A DNA stretch of 64,000 bases, taken from positions 62,001-126,000 of the forward strand of contig NZ_QXQA01000007.1 of the NCBI RefSeq assembly GCF_003583765.1, written 5' to 3'. Below are positions 1 to 9,015 of the stretch, piece by piece. The DNA is from Paenibacillus nanensis (GTDB lineage Bacteria; Bacillota; Bacilli; Paenibacillales; Paenibacillaceae). Below the pieces are notes generated by a model. The model saw only the letters and a program-made list of their open reading frames with translations, did no database searches and was not told the origin of the DNA. Position 1 is the first letter of the stretch; the number at the start of each line of letters is the position of its first letter. A program made the position numbers and the translations under genes.

Positions 1-1153
1 TCTCCGCGCGCTGCCGCTCGATGTCAGCTTGGTAAAGCTCGCCGGTCGTCTCCACCAGTTGCTGAGTCAGGTCATTAATCCGGTTGAGCATCGTGTTGAA
101 CTGAGTGGAAATCACCTCAATTTCGGCGTAGCCCTCCAGCTCGACCTTCGTATGCAGCACCTCGAGATTGCCGCTCTTCAGCCGTTTCATAAATGCGATC
201 AGCTTCCCGAGCGGTTTCAGTATATTCATCATCAGGACGATATACGGAATGGTGACGAGCGCGAGCGTAACGATAATCATGATATAGCTGGTTCGTTTCA
301 GCCCTTCAAGCTCTTTTATCAGATTGCCGATTGGAACCGCGGAAAGAATATTGCCGTTTATTTCAGGCAGTGCGAAAGATTGAATGGCGTATGATTTCCC
401 GCCGATCTTTTCAATAACGGCATTTTCCCCGTAATCGGAGTAGAGCGCTAGCTGGTCCTCGTCCAAATTCAGGACTAACCCGGCCGCGTTGGCGAAGGCA
501 AGCTCGCCGTTCGTTCTGAGATAAAAGCTTGTGCCCGAAAGGCGGGGAAACTTTTCAATCTCCGATTGGATCGATTTGGCATCCAGCACAACCGCAATGA
601 AGCCGATTTTTTCTCCATACCGGTACGTGTCGCGGGATGCGAACAGGTTCATGCCGAATAAAAAGGAGTCGTTGACCAACTTCGGATCGTCATGAATGAA
701 CCCGCCGTAACGAACTTTAACTTCTCTTTCGTCAAGCTTGCCCATCAATTCGTGCGCCAGTCCGATTTTTCCGGTTAGCGTGGTGTGCTTCCCGGCGGCG
801 TTCACAATAATAATGTCCGTAATATCGGGGTTGGTGCTTTTAATAACGCCCATCAGGCTGTTTACTTTTTTTGAAAGCTCGTATGTTCGCAGCTTATCGT
901 TCTCCGCAAGGAAGTCTTGGACGGTCGAATCATAGCCGAGATTAATCATAATTCCCGAAATTTTGGCGTAGTTATCCGATACCCGCTGCCTCAGATTAGA
1001 CACAAGCTCCATGTTGTACTGCGTATTTTGGCCGACGATGACATCGCTGGATTGCCGGAACGCCATGATGCTGACGAGGGGGATGACAGCTAGGAAAATC
1101 GCTCCGATCGCCAGCACCTGCGTTCGAATAGAAAGCTTGCTGAAGGCCTTCAT
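1..1153 (-). CDS. YesM-type sensor histidine kinase, C-terminus cut by window edge
   Basis: This is the sensor half of a two-component system. About 384 codons are visible; the catalytic histidine and ATPase domains lie beyond the left edge. The protein starts MKAFSKLSIRTQ, followed by a first membrane helix at about residues 12-32, a long extracytoplasmic sensor region resembling the dCache domains of this family, a second membrane helix (around IMIIVTLALVTIPYIVLMM) and a HAMP linker starting NILKPLGKL. The ATG overlaps the stop of the upstream regulator in an ATGA arrangement, so the two are translationally coupled. Family knowledge says such kinases sense extracellular sugars or their binding proteins. 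The ligand is unknown. Its position divergent from a GH20-sulfatase pair suggests an amino-sugar oligosaccharide, which is inference. Confidence 0.9.
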   Translation of the reverse strand, partial: MKAFSKLSIRTQVLAIGAIFLAVIPLVSIMAFRQSSDVIVGQNTQYNMELVSNLRQRVSDNYAKISGIMINLGYDSTVQDFLAENDKLRTYELSKKVNSLMGVIKSTNPDITDIIIVNAAGKHTTLTGKIGLAHELMGKLDEREVKVRYGGFIHDDPKLVNDSFLFGMNLFASRDTYRYGEKIGFIAVVLDAKSIQSEIEKFPRLSGTSFYLRTNGELAFANAAGLVLNLDEDQLALYSDYGENAVIEKIGGKSYAIQSFALPEINGNILSAVPIGNLIKELEGLKRTSYIMIIVTLALVTIPYIVLMMNILKPLGKLIAFMKRLKSGNLEVLHTKVELEGYAEIEVISTQFNTMLNRINDLTQQLVETTGELYQADIERQRAE

Positions 1154-2580
1154 CGCGATTCCCTGTACTGCGTTGGCGTCATGCCGTTCAGCCTTTTAAA
1201 GATGCGGGTGAAGTAGAAATAGTCGTTGAAGCCGCATTTTTCTCCGATCTGGCTGACCGTCAAATCCGTCTCGGCGAGCAGCTTGCAGGCATATTGGATT
1301 CGCTGACGGGATAAATATTCCACGAAGTTTTCTCCAACCTCTTTTTTGAACAGCTGCGACAAATAAGTGGGGCTTAGGTAAAACCTCTCGGACAAGCTCT
1401 GGATCGATATTTCCTGGTTAAAGTGATGGTGAATGTACGTAACGATTTCCTTGATGCGGTTATGCGTCACGCCGGCAAGTCTGGAGGATAACTCGTCGGA
1501 CAGCTGATTAAGGGTGTGCTTCACTAAATAATCAATCATAGCGTCAGCATGGCCGTAATCGTAAGAGAGCTGATCGTAGCCCTCTAGAAACCTTGCGTTT
1601 GCTTTAACGCCTTCCCTTGTGAACAGGTACATAACGGTGTTGAAAATCATGTAGGCGTCCTTAATCGATAAGGTATAGCTGTGGAACAACGGCCTGCAGG
1701 ACTCCATAACCGACACGAAGCGGATCCGGTCTTTCTGGGCAAGCGCCCCGGCAAGCTCCGACAGCAGGTCGTCCATCTTCGATTCCGATGAAGCAATCGG
1801 CCGATAAACGCCGCTTTTTCCTGTGGAGAAGCTGCCATAGGCCGCTATCGTTGCCGCTTCAAGCGACGCTTCCAGCTCGGCGGCGCTGGCGGAGGACGTG
1901 CCTATCCCGATGCTGTATTCCATGCCGCTGCCGCTCCCGGATAAGTCAAGGAAGCTTAGGAAGTCATCTGCCAAATAGCTGTAGAGAAGCAGCCCGACCC
2001 GTTTTTTATTCATCCGGAAGCGGATATGATGAATGTCCTGATTGGGTGATGGCACGTAGCCATGTATGACAACCGGCGTGACAGGCATATCCGCGCTTAC
2101 CGGCATCCCGGCGGAAGATAGCTTCTCTTCCAGCTGCTGTATGTTCCCGGAGCACAGAACCTCGTACAGCTCTTGTGCGTCACGGTCGGGCTTCGCCCCG
2201 GATCGCTCCTTCAGTGACTGCGAGATTTTGGCAAGCATAGTCTCGATTTCCTCGATTTCGAACGGCTTAAGACAGTAGCCGAATGTTCCGTAATTGAGCG
2301 CTTTCTGTGCGTAAGCGAATTCCGCATGGCCGCTGAGCACGGCGAATATCGTGTGCGGGGAAATTTCTTTGCCTCGCTTGATCAGCTCGAGGCCGTTAAC
2401 GAGCGGCATCTTAATATCGGTCAGGACAAAGTCCGGCTGAAGCTTCTCGATTAGTTCTAGACCCTCCTTACCGTTCTCAGCCTCCCCGACGACTTGAAAG
2501 CCATATGTTTTCCAGCGAACGCCGGCTTTTATCCCTTCAACAATCCACCGTTCATCATCCACGATAATTGCTTTGTACAT
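1150..2580 (-). CDS. YesN-type AraC-family response regulator
   Basis: A 476-residue transcription regulator. The N-terminal receiver domain (about 1-120) shows the acidic pair D8-D9, the phospho-acceptor D55 in TDIKMP and the conserved K105 in CLKPF. The C-terminal 100 residues are two AraC-type helix-turn-helix motifs ending in the typical FKRLNGMTPTQYR. A weakly conserved central linker region separates them, as usual in YesN proteins. I chose the ATG at 2580 (MYKAIIVDDE) because AAAGGGGG stands just upstream; a longer frame adds ten unlikely residues. It is the partner of the overlapping sensor kinase and probably controls the divergent GH20-sulfatase genes. No operator for it could be proven. 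Confidence 0.93.
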   Translation of the reverse strand: MYKAIIVDDERWIVEGIKAGVRWKTYGFQVVGEAENGKEGLELIEKLQPDFVLTDIKMPLVNGLELIKRGKEISPHTIFAVLSGHAEFAYAQKALNYGTFGYCLKPFEIEEIETMLAKISQSLKERSGAKPDRDAQELYEVLCSGNIQQLEEKLSSAGMPVSADMPVTPVVIHGYVPSPNQDIHHIRFRMNKKRVGLLLYSYLADDFLSFLDLSGSGSGMEYSIGIGTSSASAAELEASLEAATIAAYGSFSTGKSGVYRPIASSESKMDDLLSELAGALAQKDRIRFVSVMESCRPLFHSYTLSIKDAYMIFNTVMYLFTREGVKANARFLEGYDQLSYDYGHADAMIDYLVKHTLNQLSDELSSRLAGVTHNRIKEIVTYIHHHFNQEISIQSLSERFYLSPTYLSQLFKKEVGENFVEYLSRQRIQYACKLLAETDLTVSQIGEKCGFNDYFYFTRIFKRLNGMTPTQYRESR

Positions 2581-2627
2581 AGCAAAGCCCCCTTTACAGC
2601 AATCGTACATGAGCTTCCTTACGGAAT

Positions 2628-2657
2628 CGTATAGAAAAAAATAAGATAAATATGCAA
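2628..2657 (-). promoter_or_regulatory. Possible promoter of the minus-strand two-component system
   Basis: On the minus strand TTGCAT and TATACG lie 18 bp apart, about 50 bp before the regulator start. The match to sigma-A hexamers is moderate, and the AT-rich surroundings make chance matches likely. Confidence 0.3.
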
Positions 2658-2678
2658 AATACTATGAATTCAAATAAA

Positions 2679-2692
2679 AGTAAGCACTTTCA
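2679..2692 (-). promoter_or_regulatory. cre-like catabolite repression box
   Basis: Read on the minus strand the site is TGAAAGTGCTTACT, close to the CcpA consensus TGAAAGCGCTTTCA (11 of 14 positions). It sits in the 293-bp divergent region between the response regulator and the GH20 gene, so it could repress either. A TATAAT at 2750-2755 is a possible -10 for the plus-strand genes but has no good -35. Confidence 0.5.
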
Positions 2693-2873
2693 TATTTATT
2701 AACCGTGAATACAATGTTTTATCTATACAGCGCAGCACTAATTGTTCATTATAATATGGCTGAATACAGGTTGGAAATCATTTTTCGGATTGGACGACAG
2801 GGGTTCCAGTTCCTTCCTTGCCGGCTATGCCGATTGAGTCAGAACGATATTGAAGTGACAGGAGCAGAGGAAG

Positions 2874-4769
2874 ATGAAAATTCATGTGACAGGGATAACG
2901 GAGAATCAGAGGCAAGCGCTTTCCGAAGCGGCAAGGTGCTTGAGGGTTTCGTTGTCGGCAGAGGGCCTCCCCTTGCGTTTCGAGAGAGGGAATAGCGGAA
3001 TAATCGTTCAATACGACGGGCAAACGGCAGTCGTTTCCTGTGAAGGAGGCTCCCAATTTGTTCGAGCGTTCGGACTGGTTGTAGAGGGCATTCGAAAAGG
3101 GAAGCCGTTCAGTATCCATGAGACGCCCTGGTACAGCAGTCTGGGCGTCATGATTGATTGTTCGAGGAATGCTGTTCTCCATATGGACGCGTTCCAATCA
3201 ATCGTTCATCGTCTCGCGCTAATGGGCTATACCCATATACAGCTGTATACCGAGGACACTTACGAGATGGAGAGCTATCCCTATTTCGGTTATATGCGAG
3301 GACGTTACACGACGGAGCAATGGAAAAGTATGGACCGCTATGCGGCGATGTTCGGCATCGAGCTGGTTCCTTGCATACAGACGCTCGCTCATCTCGGTCC
3401 AGCGCTGAAGTGGGCGGCGCATGCGGATCTGGTCGATTGCAACGATATTTTGCTGATCGACGAGCCGAAGACATACGAGCTGATCGAAGAGATGTTCCGC
3501 ACAATGGCGGGCAATTTAAGCAGCAGGAGCATCAACATCGGGATGGACGAAGCGCATATGATGGGGCTGGGCAAATATTTGGACAAGCATGGCTACCATG
3601 ACCGGTCTGCGCTGATGATGAAACATTTCACCAAGGTGATGGAAATTGCTCGTTCGTATGGCTATAAACCGATGATGTGGAGCGATATGTTCTTCCGGCT
3701 TGCGAGCGGAGGCGAATACTATGACCCCGATAGTCCGATCCGCGCGGACATCGCGGCTATGATCCCAGAGGATTTGAAGCTGGTTTATTGGGATTATTAC
3801 ACAGAGGACCGGGCGAAATACGACGGAATGATGAAAAAGCACAAGCAGCTGAGCGACAACATCGTATTCGCCGGCGGCGCGTGGAAGTGGATGGGTTTTA
3901 CTCCAAATAATGCGTTCAGCCGTCATATCGGCATCATGGCGCATGAAAGCTGCATCGAAAGCGGCATCCGCGAGACGCTCGTTACGGCATGGGGTGACAA
4001 TGGCGCGGAATGCTCCTTCTACGCCGTTCTTCCTACCTTACAGCTGTGGGCTGAGCTTTGTTATAAGAACACGGGAGACGAATCCGTTCTGCGGGAGCGC
4101 TTCGCGACATGCGCCAGCGGCGAATACGAGGATTTCATCTCTTTGGATCTTGCCAATCTCGTGCCGGACAATCCTTCGCCGGGACGAAGCATGGGTAACC
4201 AGGTCAATCCGAGCAAATATTTGCTGTACCAGGATGTGCTGTACGGGCTGTTCGACAAGCATGTGCTTCCCGAAGCATATAAAGAGCATTACTACAGAAG
4301 CGCGGCGCTGTTGAAAGCCGCAGCAGGCCGCAATCCGGAATGGAGCGTTCTTTTCGAGACGCAGGCTGCGCTCTGCAGTCTGCTTGAGCTCAAGGCGGTG
4401 GCCGGAATCGAAATTCGAGAGGCGTACCGCAGCGGAAACAAAGAGGAACTCGCGATTTACGTGGAGATGCTGCTTCCGGAGCTTAAGGCAAGGACCGAGC
4501 GGTTTATGAACGTTTATAAGAAGCAATGGATGCAGGAGAACAAAATCTTCGGTTTGGATGTGTTCGATCTGCGAATGGGCGGCCTTCTTCAACGGATCGA
4601 AACCGCGATGGCTCGCATCAGCCAATATCTTGGGGGCGGGGTTTCGCACCTGGAAGAGCTGGAGGAACCGATTCTGACGTTCGACGCGAGGGAGGAGAGC
4701 GAGACGAAGGTGATCAGCGCGGCCTTGTGGCATGCGATCGCCACGCCTTCTGTTCTTGCCGGCATATAG
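2874..4769 (+). CDS. Cytoplasmic GH20 beta-N-acetylhexosaminidase
   Basis: A 631-residue enzyme expected to remove terminal beta-linked GlcNAc or GalNAc from oligosaccharides. It begins with a short alpha/beta domain (about 1-85) and then the GH20 barrel, whose catalytic pair D225-E226 is seen in GMDEAH. There is no signal peptide, so it should act on imported sugars. The overall look, with the MDEAHMMGLG signature and a long C-terminal helical part, recalls the shorter Hex1/Hex2-type GH20 enzymes described in Paenibacillus; this is from memory of the family. It lacks the cohesin and dockerin of the secreted enzymes in the region. A ribosome site AGGAG precedes the ATG by nine bases. The sulfatase follows 32 bp later, so the two are probably cotranscribed and act on sulfated amino sugars. 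Confidence 0.88.
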   Translation: MKIHVTGITENQRQALSEAARCLRVSLSAEGLPLRFERGNSGIIVQYDGQTAVVSCEGGSQFVRAFGLVVEGIRKGKPFSIHETPWYSSLGVMIDCSRNAVLHMDAFQSIVHRLALMGYTHIQLYTEDTYEMESYPYFGYMRGRYTTEQWKSMDRYAAMFGIELVPCIQTLAHLGPALKWAAHADLVDCNDILLIDEPKTYELIEEMFRTMAGNLSSRSINIGMDEAHMMGLGKYLDKHGYHDRSALMMKHFTKVMEIARSYGYKPMMWSDMFFRLASGGEYYDPDSPIRADIAAMIPEDLKLVYWDYYTEDRAKYDGMMKKHKQLSDNIVFAGGAWKWMGFTPNNAFSRHIGIMAHESCIESGIRETLVTAWGDNGAECSFYAVLPTLQLWAELCYKNTGDESVLRERFATCASGEYEDFISLDLANLVPDNPSPGRSMGNQVNPSKYLLYQDVLYGLFDKHVLPEAYKEHYYRSAALLKAAAGRNPEWSVLFETQAALCSLLELKAVAGIEIREAYRSGNKEELAIYVEMLLPELKARTERFMNVYKKQWMQENKIFGLDVFDLRMGGLLQRIETAMARISQYLGGGVSHLEELEEPILTFDAREESETKVISAALWHAIATPSVLAGI

Positions 4770-4801
4770 ACATAGGCTTACTACGACATCAGGGAGATGA
4801 A

Positions 4802-6208
4802 ATGATTATGAGAATTTTATTATTGGACTTGGACTCGCTACGTCCCGATCATCTTGGCTGTTACGGGTATCATCGAAATACGTCGCCCAATATTGACCGC
4901 ATTGCCGGGGAAGGTGTGCTCTTCACCAACTACTATTGCTCCGACGCGCCTTGCATGCCTTCCCGGACGGCACTCATGTCGGGCAGGTTCGGGATTCATA
5001 CCGGTGTCGCGGGTCATGGCGGCACAGCGGCGGATATGCGGCGGGACGGTGCGGGACGGCGCTTCGAGGACCGGCTTAAGCGGGAAACTCTTCCCTATGT
5101 GCTGCGGGAGCAGGGCTATAAAACGGCGACGATCAGCACGTTCGCGGATCGGCATTCCGCATGGACATTCAATGCCGGCTTTCACGAGGTTCATAACATT
5201 GGAGAGAACGGGCTGGAATCCGCGCATCAAGTGCTGCCGACTGCTCTCAAGTGGCTGGAGGACAACGGACAGGCGGAGGATTGGTTCCTGCATCTGAACT
5301 TCTGGGATCCTCACACTCCATACCGGGTACCGGATGCTGTCGGACATCCGTTTGCGGACGAGCCGCTGCCGGAGTGGCTGACGGAAGAGGTGTTCCAGAC
5401 CCATCTGCAGAAGGAAGGACAGCATAGCATCACGGATATGAATGCGCTGGCGAGGTCGCACTACAGCAGGTGGAGCCGGCACAGCAAGCAGATCGAAGCT
5501 TATGAAGATATCCGTCTGATCGTCGATAATTACGATTGCGCGATCCGGTATATGGATGATCATATCGGTCAGGTGCTGTCGATGCTGGAGCGGCTTGGTG
5601 TTATGGAGGATACGGCGATTCTCGTCACCGCGGATCACGGGGAGAACATGGGGGAGCTCGGCATTTATTCCGAGCATGGCACAGCCGACCAAGGCACCTG
5701 CCGTATTCCGATGATTTTCCGTTGGCCGGGCGGCGAACGCGGCGTGACGAAAGAGGGGCTGCACTATCATCTGGACCTCGCGCCTACGCTTGCCGATCTT
5801 GTCGGCGCCAGACATCCGGAGCGCTGGGACGGTATCAGCTATGCCAACGATATTCGCCGCGCGTCCGACAGGGGCCGAGACTATCTCGTGCTGAGTCAGT
5901 GCGCCCATGTCTGCCAGCGCAGCGTCCGATTCGGAGATTGGCTCTACATTCGCTCCTATCACGACGGTTATCATGGATTCCCGAAAGAAATGTTATTTAA
6001 TTTGAAGGCGGATCCTTACGAGCAGCATGATATGTCGCAGGAGCGGCGTGACGTATGTAAAGAAGCGGTCTATCTGCTGAACGAATGGCATGACGATATG
6101 ATGGCGACGATGGATTGCGACACCGATCCGTTATGGACGGTTATGAAGGAAGGCGGACCGCTGCATGCCGAGGAATATAGGAGCTGGCGGGAAGAACAGC
6201 GCGTATAG
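4802..6208 (+). CDS. Cytoplasmic sulfatase (formylglycine type)
   Basis: A 468-residue type I sulfatase, expected to hydrolyse sulfate esters or sulfamates on a sugar. The N-terminus DLDSLRPDHLGCYGY carries the first metal ligands. C51 in CMPSR is the residue converted to formylglycine, so a formylglycine-generating enzyme is needed and is not in this window. D278-H279 in TADHGENMG are further metal-site residues. The N-terminal signature resembles N-sulfoglucosamine sulfohydrolase-like sulfatases, but the true substrate cannot be read from sequence. It has no signal peptide. GGGAG precedes the ATG at 4802 by five bases; ATG 4808 is an alternative start. Paired with the GH20 gene it would desulfate imported GlcNAc- or GalNAc-containing oligosaccharides, which is inference. 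Confidence 0.88.
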   Translation: MIMRILLLDLDSLRPDHLGCYGYHRNTSPNIDRIAGEGVLFTNYYCSDAPCMPSRTALMSGRFGIHTGVAGHGGTAADMRRDGAGRRFEDRLKRETLPYVLREQGYKTATISTFADRHSAWTFNAGFHEVHNIGENGLESAHQVLPTALKWLEDNGQAEDWFLHLNFWDPHTPYRVPDAVGHPFADEPLPEWLTEEVFQTHLQKEGQHSITDMNALARSHYSRWSRHSKQIEAYEDIRLIVDNYDCAIRYMDDHIGQVLSMLERLGVMEDTAILVTADHGENMGELGIYSEHGTADQGTCRIPMIFRWPGGERGVTKEGLHYHLDLAPTLADLVGARHPERWDGISYANDIRRASDRGRDYLVLSQCAHVCQRSVRFGDWLYIRSYHDGYHGFPKEMLFNLKADPYEQHDMSQERRDVCKEAVYLLNEWHDDMMATMDCDTDPLWTVMKEGGPLHAEEYRSWREEQRV

Positions 6209-6219
6209 CAGAACAGCAG

Positions 6220-6257
6220 GGCGTCTCCCCGTCTATGGCGGATCAAACGGAGACGCC
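6220..6257 (+). terminator. Hairpin after the sulfatase gene
   Basis: GGCGTCTCC (6220-6228) pairs perfectly with GGAGACGCC (6249-6257). It is followed by TTGTTT, a weak U-run. It lies 12 bp after the sulfatase stop and is probably its terminator. Confidence 0.55.
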
Positions 6258-6318
6258 TTGTTTATGCCTGAGGATGGACCAGACTCTGTTAAGACCGTTG
6301 TTCGACTTGCGCGCTTGA

Positions 6319-6380
6319 TCAAATATCATCATGTTCCTTCAAATATGATCATTCTGATTAATCCTTCGATACGGTATGAT
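6319..6380 (+). promoter_or_regulatory. Direct-repeat activator site and -10 (site P1)
   Basis: Two half-sites, CAAATATCATCA (6320) and CAAATATGATCA (6340), are 20 bp apart. TATGAT at 6375-6380 is 35 bp after the second. The same layout occurs at three other promoters in this window. The -35 position (TTCTGA) is poor, as expected for an activator-dependent promoter. Downstream lies only a decayed gene. Confidence 0.65.
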
Positions 6381-6433
6381 TCGATTCAGCCGAACAGCAT
6401 GAAGCGCGTTTACTTGGCTAAATCGACAAAGTG

Positions 6434-6842
6434 AAGGAGTATTCGCATTGAAAAAACGAAAAAAAGTGACGGGGAGGATCAAGCGATCCGGACAGACGGG
6501 ACGTTCATTGCATTGACCTTGCGAGCCAAAGTTGTCGATACGTCTTCCAGGGGAGAAATTGAAGTCGTGCAAGTTACGGTGAGCGACCCGCAAGGTGCGG
6601 AAAGGAATGCGGCGCCCGTTACCCGGAGCATTACGGTTCAGCCAGTCGATCCAGGCAATCTGCTGGATGTGAATAAGGACGGCAGAGTGAGCATTGGGGA
6701 TCTTGCGATCGCAGCGGCACATTACGATAAAAACGTCGATAGTCCGGATTGGAGCGCGGCGAAGGCTGCGGACGTAAATTACGACGGCAAGATTGATATT
6801 ACAGATTTGGCGCAGGTGGCCAGAAAATTGTGGAATGAGTGA
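6434..6842 (+). pseudogene. Remnant of a secreted cohesin-dockerin enzyme
   Basis: The remnant has a good ribosome site (AAGGAG, 6434-6439) and a TTG start at 6448 giving LKKRKKVTG, like the basic start of a signal peptide, but that frame stops after 22 residues. In the next frame, open from 6435, the DNA encodes the last third of a cohesin (from about [19 protein letters not shown]) and a complete dockerin: [13 protein letters not shown], then [11 protein letters not shown], then DVNYDGKID. This aligns residue for residue with the ends of the large enzymes further right. I read it as an internal deletion that joined the gene start to the cohesin, out of frame by one base. An A-AAA-AAA-G heptamer at 6459-6466 lies in the phase for a -1 ribosomal slip, but with no signal peptide left the product would have no obvious use. 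Confidence 0.75.
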
Positions 6843-6846
6843 TTCG

Positions 6847-6886
6847 AACCTTGATCGGCTTAACAGCCTTTCAAGGTTTCTTTTTT
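6847..6886 (+). terminator. Rho-independent terminator after the remnant
   Basis: AACCTTGA (6847-6854) pairs with TCAAGGTT (6871-6878), with an inner GGCT/AGCC stem, followed by TCTTTTTT. Confidence 0.85.
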
Positions 6887-6940
6887 GGACATATGTACAA
6901 ATTTAAGCCGCCTATGTCGAAATATGCGATTGAAAATGTA

Positions 6941-6954
6941 TGAAAGCACTTTCA
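6941..6954 (+). promoter_or_regulatory. cre box upstream of the first ABC importer
   Basis: TGAAAGCACTTTCA is a 14-bp near-palindrome differing from the ideal CcpA operator at one base. A likely -10, TATACT, lies at 7012-7017, so the box is about 60 bp upstream of it. Glucose repression of the importer at 7082 is likely. Confidence 0.7.
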
Positions 6955-7081
6955 TGAGGGAGTCCACATAGAAGATGGATTCTGTCCATACTCCGCTTCC
7001 GCCGTCCCTACTATACTAAGAAAGCGGAAACAAACGGTTCCATGCTAATAGAAAAATAGAACATGCAAGGAGTGACTTCTA

Positions 7082-8020
7082 ATGCAGAGCGGGGAGAAAG
7101 TTAGAACATCAAGGAACCTTTGGAAGACGATGCTTCAGCACAAGTACTTTTATCTGATGGTTCTGCCGGTTCTCATATGGTACGCGTTATTCGCTTATGG
7201 GCCGATGTATGGCGTAACGCTGGCTTTTAAGACGTTCGACTACAGCGGCGGCATTTGGGGCAGCCCATGGATTGGTTTCGAGCATTTCCAAAAATTATGG
7301 TCGGACGCTGATTTCCATACGGCATTCAAGAACACGATCATCATCAGCTTAATGAAGCTGCTTATCAATTTTCCAATGCCGATTATTCTGGCTATTCTCA
7401 TTAATGAATTTTCGAGAAAAACAGCCAAAAGGTTTTTCCAGACGGTCTTAACATTCCCGCATTTTATCTCATGGGTTGTGCTGGCCGGTATTATTACGAT
7501 TATCCTTAGCCGAGACGGTGTTGTGAACCAAGTGTTGATGGTTTTCGGTTTCGATCCGATTTCGCCTCTGACGGACAGCGATTCCTTCCGGCCTCTCCTT
7601 TATTTCACGCATATGTGGCGGGAAGTTGGCTGGGATTCGATCATTTACTTGGCGGCGCTGGCTGGCATTAATCCCGAGCTGTATGAGGCGGCTGAGATGG
7701 ACGGCGCTAACCGGTTCAAACGATTGCTCCATATCGCATGGCCAGGAATGAAGAGCACCGTGGCGATCCTGCTTATCCTGCACGTAGGCCAGATGCTTAC
7801 GCAAGGCGCAAGCTTCGTCCAAATCTTTAACCTGTACAGCTCGCCGGTTTACGGCGTGGCGGATGTCGTCGATACGTATATTTACCGGACATCGTTCCAG
7901 GTAGGCGGAGATTTCGGTTATATGACGGCAGTCGGACTTATTAAATCCGTTATTAGCCTCGTGCTTCTCGTCGTCGCCAATACGATTGTGAAGCGAATGG
8001 GCGAGGAAGGACTTTATTAA
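7082..8020 (+). CDS. Sugar ABC transporter permease (LplB type)
   Basis: A 312-residue inner-membrane permease of the MalF-like CUT1 family. It has about six hydrophobic helices and the EAA loop (YEAAEMDGANRFKRLLHIAWPGM, about residues 200-222) through which it contacts the ATPase. The start has AAGGAG nine bases upstream. The second permease follows 30 bp later and the binding protein after that, so the three form one importer. No ATPase gene is present; such systems normally borrow a shared MsmX-type ATPase encoded elsewhere. Lpl/Ytc-type systems usually import di- or oligosaccharides; this one's substrate is not evident. Confidence 0.93.
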   Translation: MQSGEKVRTSRNLWKTMLQHKYFYLMVLPVLIWYALFAYGPMYGVTLAFKTFDYSGGIWGSPWIGFEHFQKLWSDADFHTAFKNTIIISLMKLLINFPMPIILAILINEFSRKTAKRFFQTVLTFPHFISWVVLAGIITIILSRDGVVNQVLMVFGFDPISPLTDSDSFRPLLYFTHMWREVGWDSIIYLAALAGINPELYEAAEMDGANRFKRLLHIAWPGMKSTVAILLILHVGQMLTQGASFVQIFNLYSSPVYGVADVVDTYIYRTSFQVGGDFGYMTAVGLIKSVISLVLLVVANTIVKRMGEEGLY

Positions 8021-8050
8021 ACACAGCTACGGATAGGAGGTTATCAGACA

Positions 8051-8947
8051 GTGAAGCTAACGGAAGCTAAGAAGAAAAAAGGACTGAGCCCCTTCGATAT
8101 TGCCGTATATATCGTGCTCGGACTGCTGTCCCTCATTACATTTTTTCCGTTCTACAACGTGCTCATTATATCTATCGCCAAGTTCGAGGTGATCAGCCAG
8201 CATAATCTTTATTTGCTGCCGCTCTCCTTCGATCTGACGGCATATAAGGTCATTTTATCCGACGGGAAGTTCTGGAGCTCCGCGATTAATACGGTTATCG
8301 TAACGGTCGCCGGCGTGCTGTTCAGCATGGCGATATCGGTTACGGGCGCTTATGCGCTCTCCAAGAAAGGAATGCCGGGCCGCAACGGGATGCTGACGCT
8401 TATTCTATTCACCATGTTTTTTAATGGCGGGCTTATTCCCTTTTACCTCATCATCAAGGATTTGGGACTCGTCAACAATATTCTCGTTATGATTATTCCG
8501 GCGGGCCTCAACACGTTCTACTTAATCATTATGAAGAACTACTTCGGCACGCTGCCGGAGAGCTTGGAGGAATCGGCGAAGCTGGACGGAGCCAATGACC
8601 TGTATATTTTGTTCAAAATCATTTTGCCGATCTCCGCTCCGTTCATTGCAACCTTCGGTCTGTTCTACGCGGTGGAGCGGTGGAACGAATGGTGGTACGC
8701 GCTTATCTTCATCAGCGACTCCGCCAAGACGCCGCTTCAAATTTATTTGCGGGAGACGCTCATTACGAGCAATCAGCTGCTGAATACGTTGGCCCAACAA
8801 GCGGCGGACAGCGATTCCAGCAAAGTATATACGCCGGCTTTACAGATGGCGACGATCGTCATCTCCAGCGTGCCGATCCTGATGGTGTATCCCTTCTTGC
8901 AGAAGCACTTCGCCAAAGGGATATTGGTAGGCTCCATTAAAGGATAA
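8051..8947 (+). CDS. Sugar ABC transporter permease (YtcP type)
   Basis: A 298-residue MalG-like permease with six predicted membrane helices. The EAA loop begins LEESAKLDGANDLYILFKIILP at about residues 176-197. It starts with GTG at 8051, ten bases after a perfect AGGAGG. The C-terminus QKHFAKGILVGSIKG is typical of the YtcP group. It pairs with the permease just upstream and the lipoprotein just downstream to form the membrane channel. Confidence 0.93.
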   Translation: MKLTEAKKKKGLSPFDIAVYIVLGLLSLITFFPFYNVLIISIAKFEVISQHNLYLLPLSFDLTAYKVILSDGKFWSSAINTVIVTVAGVLFSMAISVTGAYALSKKGMPGRNGMLTLILFTMFFNGGLIPFYLIIKDLGLVNNILVMIIPAGLNTFYLIIMKNYFGTLPESLEESAKLDGANDLYILFKIILPISAPFIATFGLFYAVERWNEWWYALIFISDSAKTPLQIYLRETLITSNQLLNTLAQQAADSDSSKVYTPALQMATIVISSVPILMVYPFLQKHFAKGILVGSIKG

Positions 8948-9015
8948 GGAAATTCATATAGATGCTTGTCCTGTCCTAACAAAAGCTTCAAAATGAGAAA
9001 AGGGAGGATTCATGG

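Noticed and set aside
2691..2723. Possible weak copy of the direct-repeat activator site upstream of the cytoplasmic GH20
   Set aside because: The half-sites agree at only about five of eleven positions and the spacing to the -10 is 38 bp, outside the pattern of the four good sites.
6459..6466. Programmed -1 frameshift in the dockerin remnant
   Set aside because: The slippery heptamer is in the right phase, but no stimulatory stem or upstream site is evident and the product would lack a signal peptide; decay explains it more simply.
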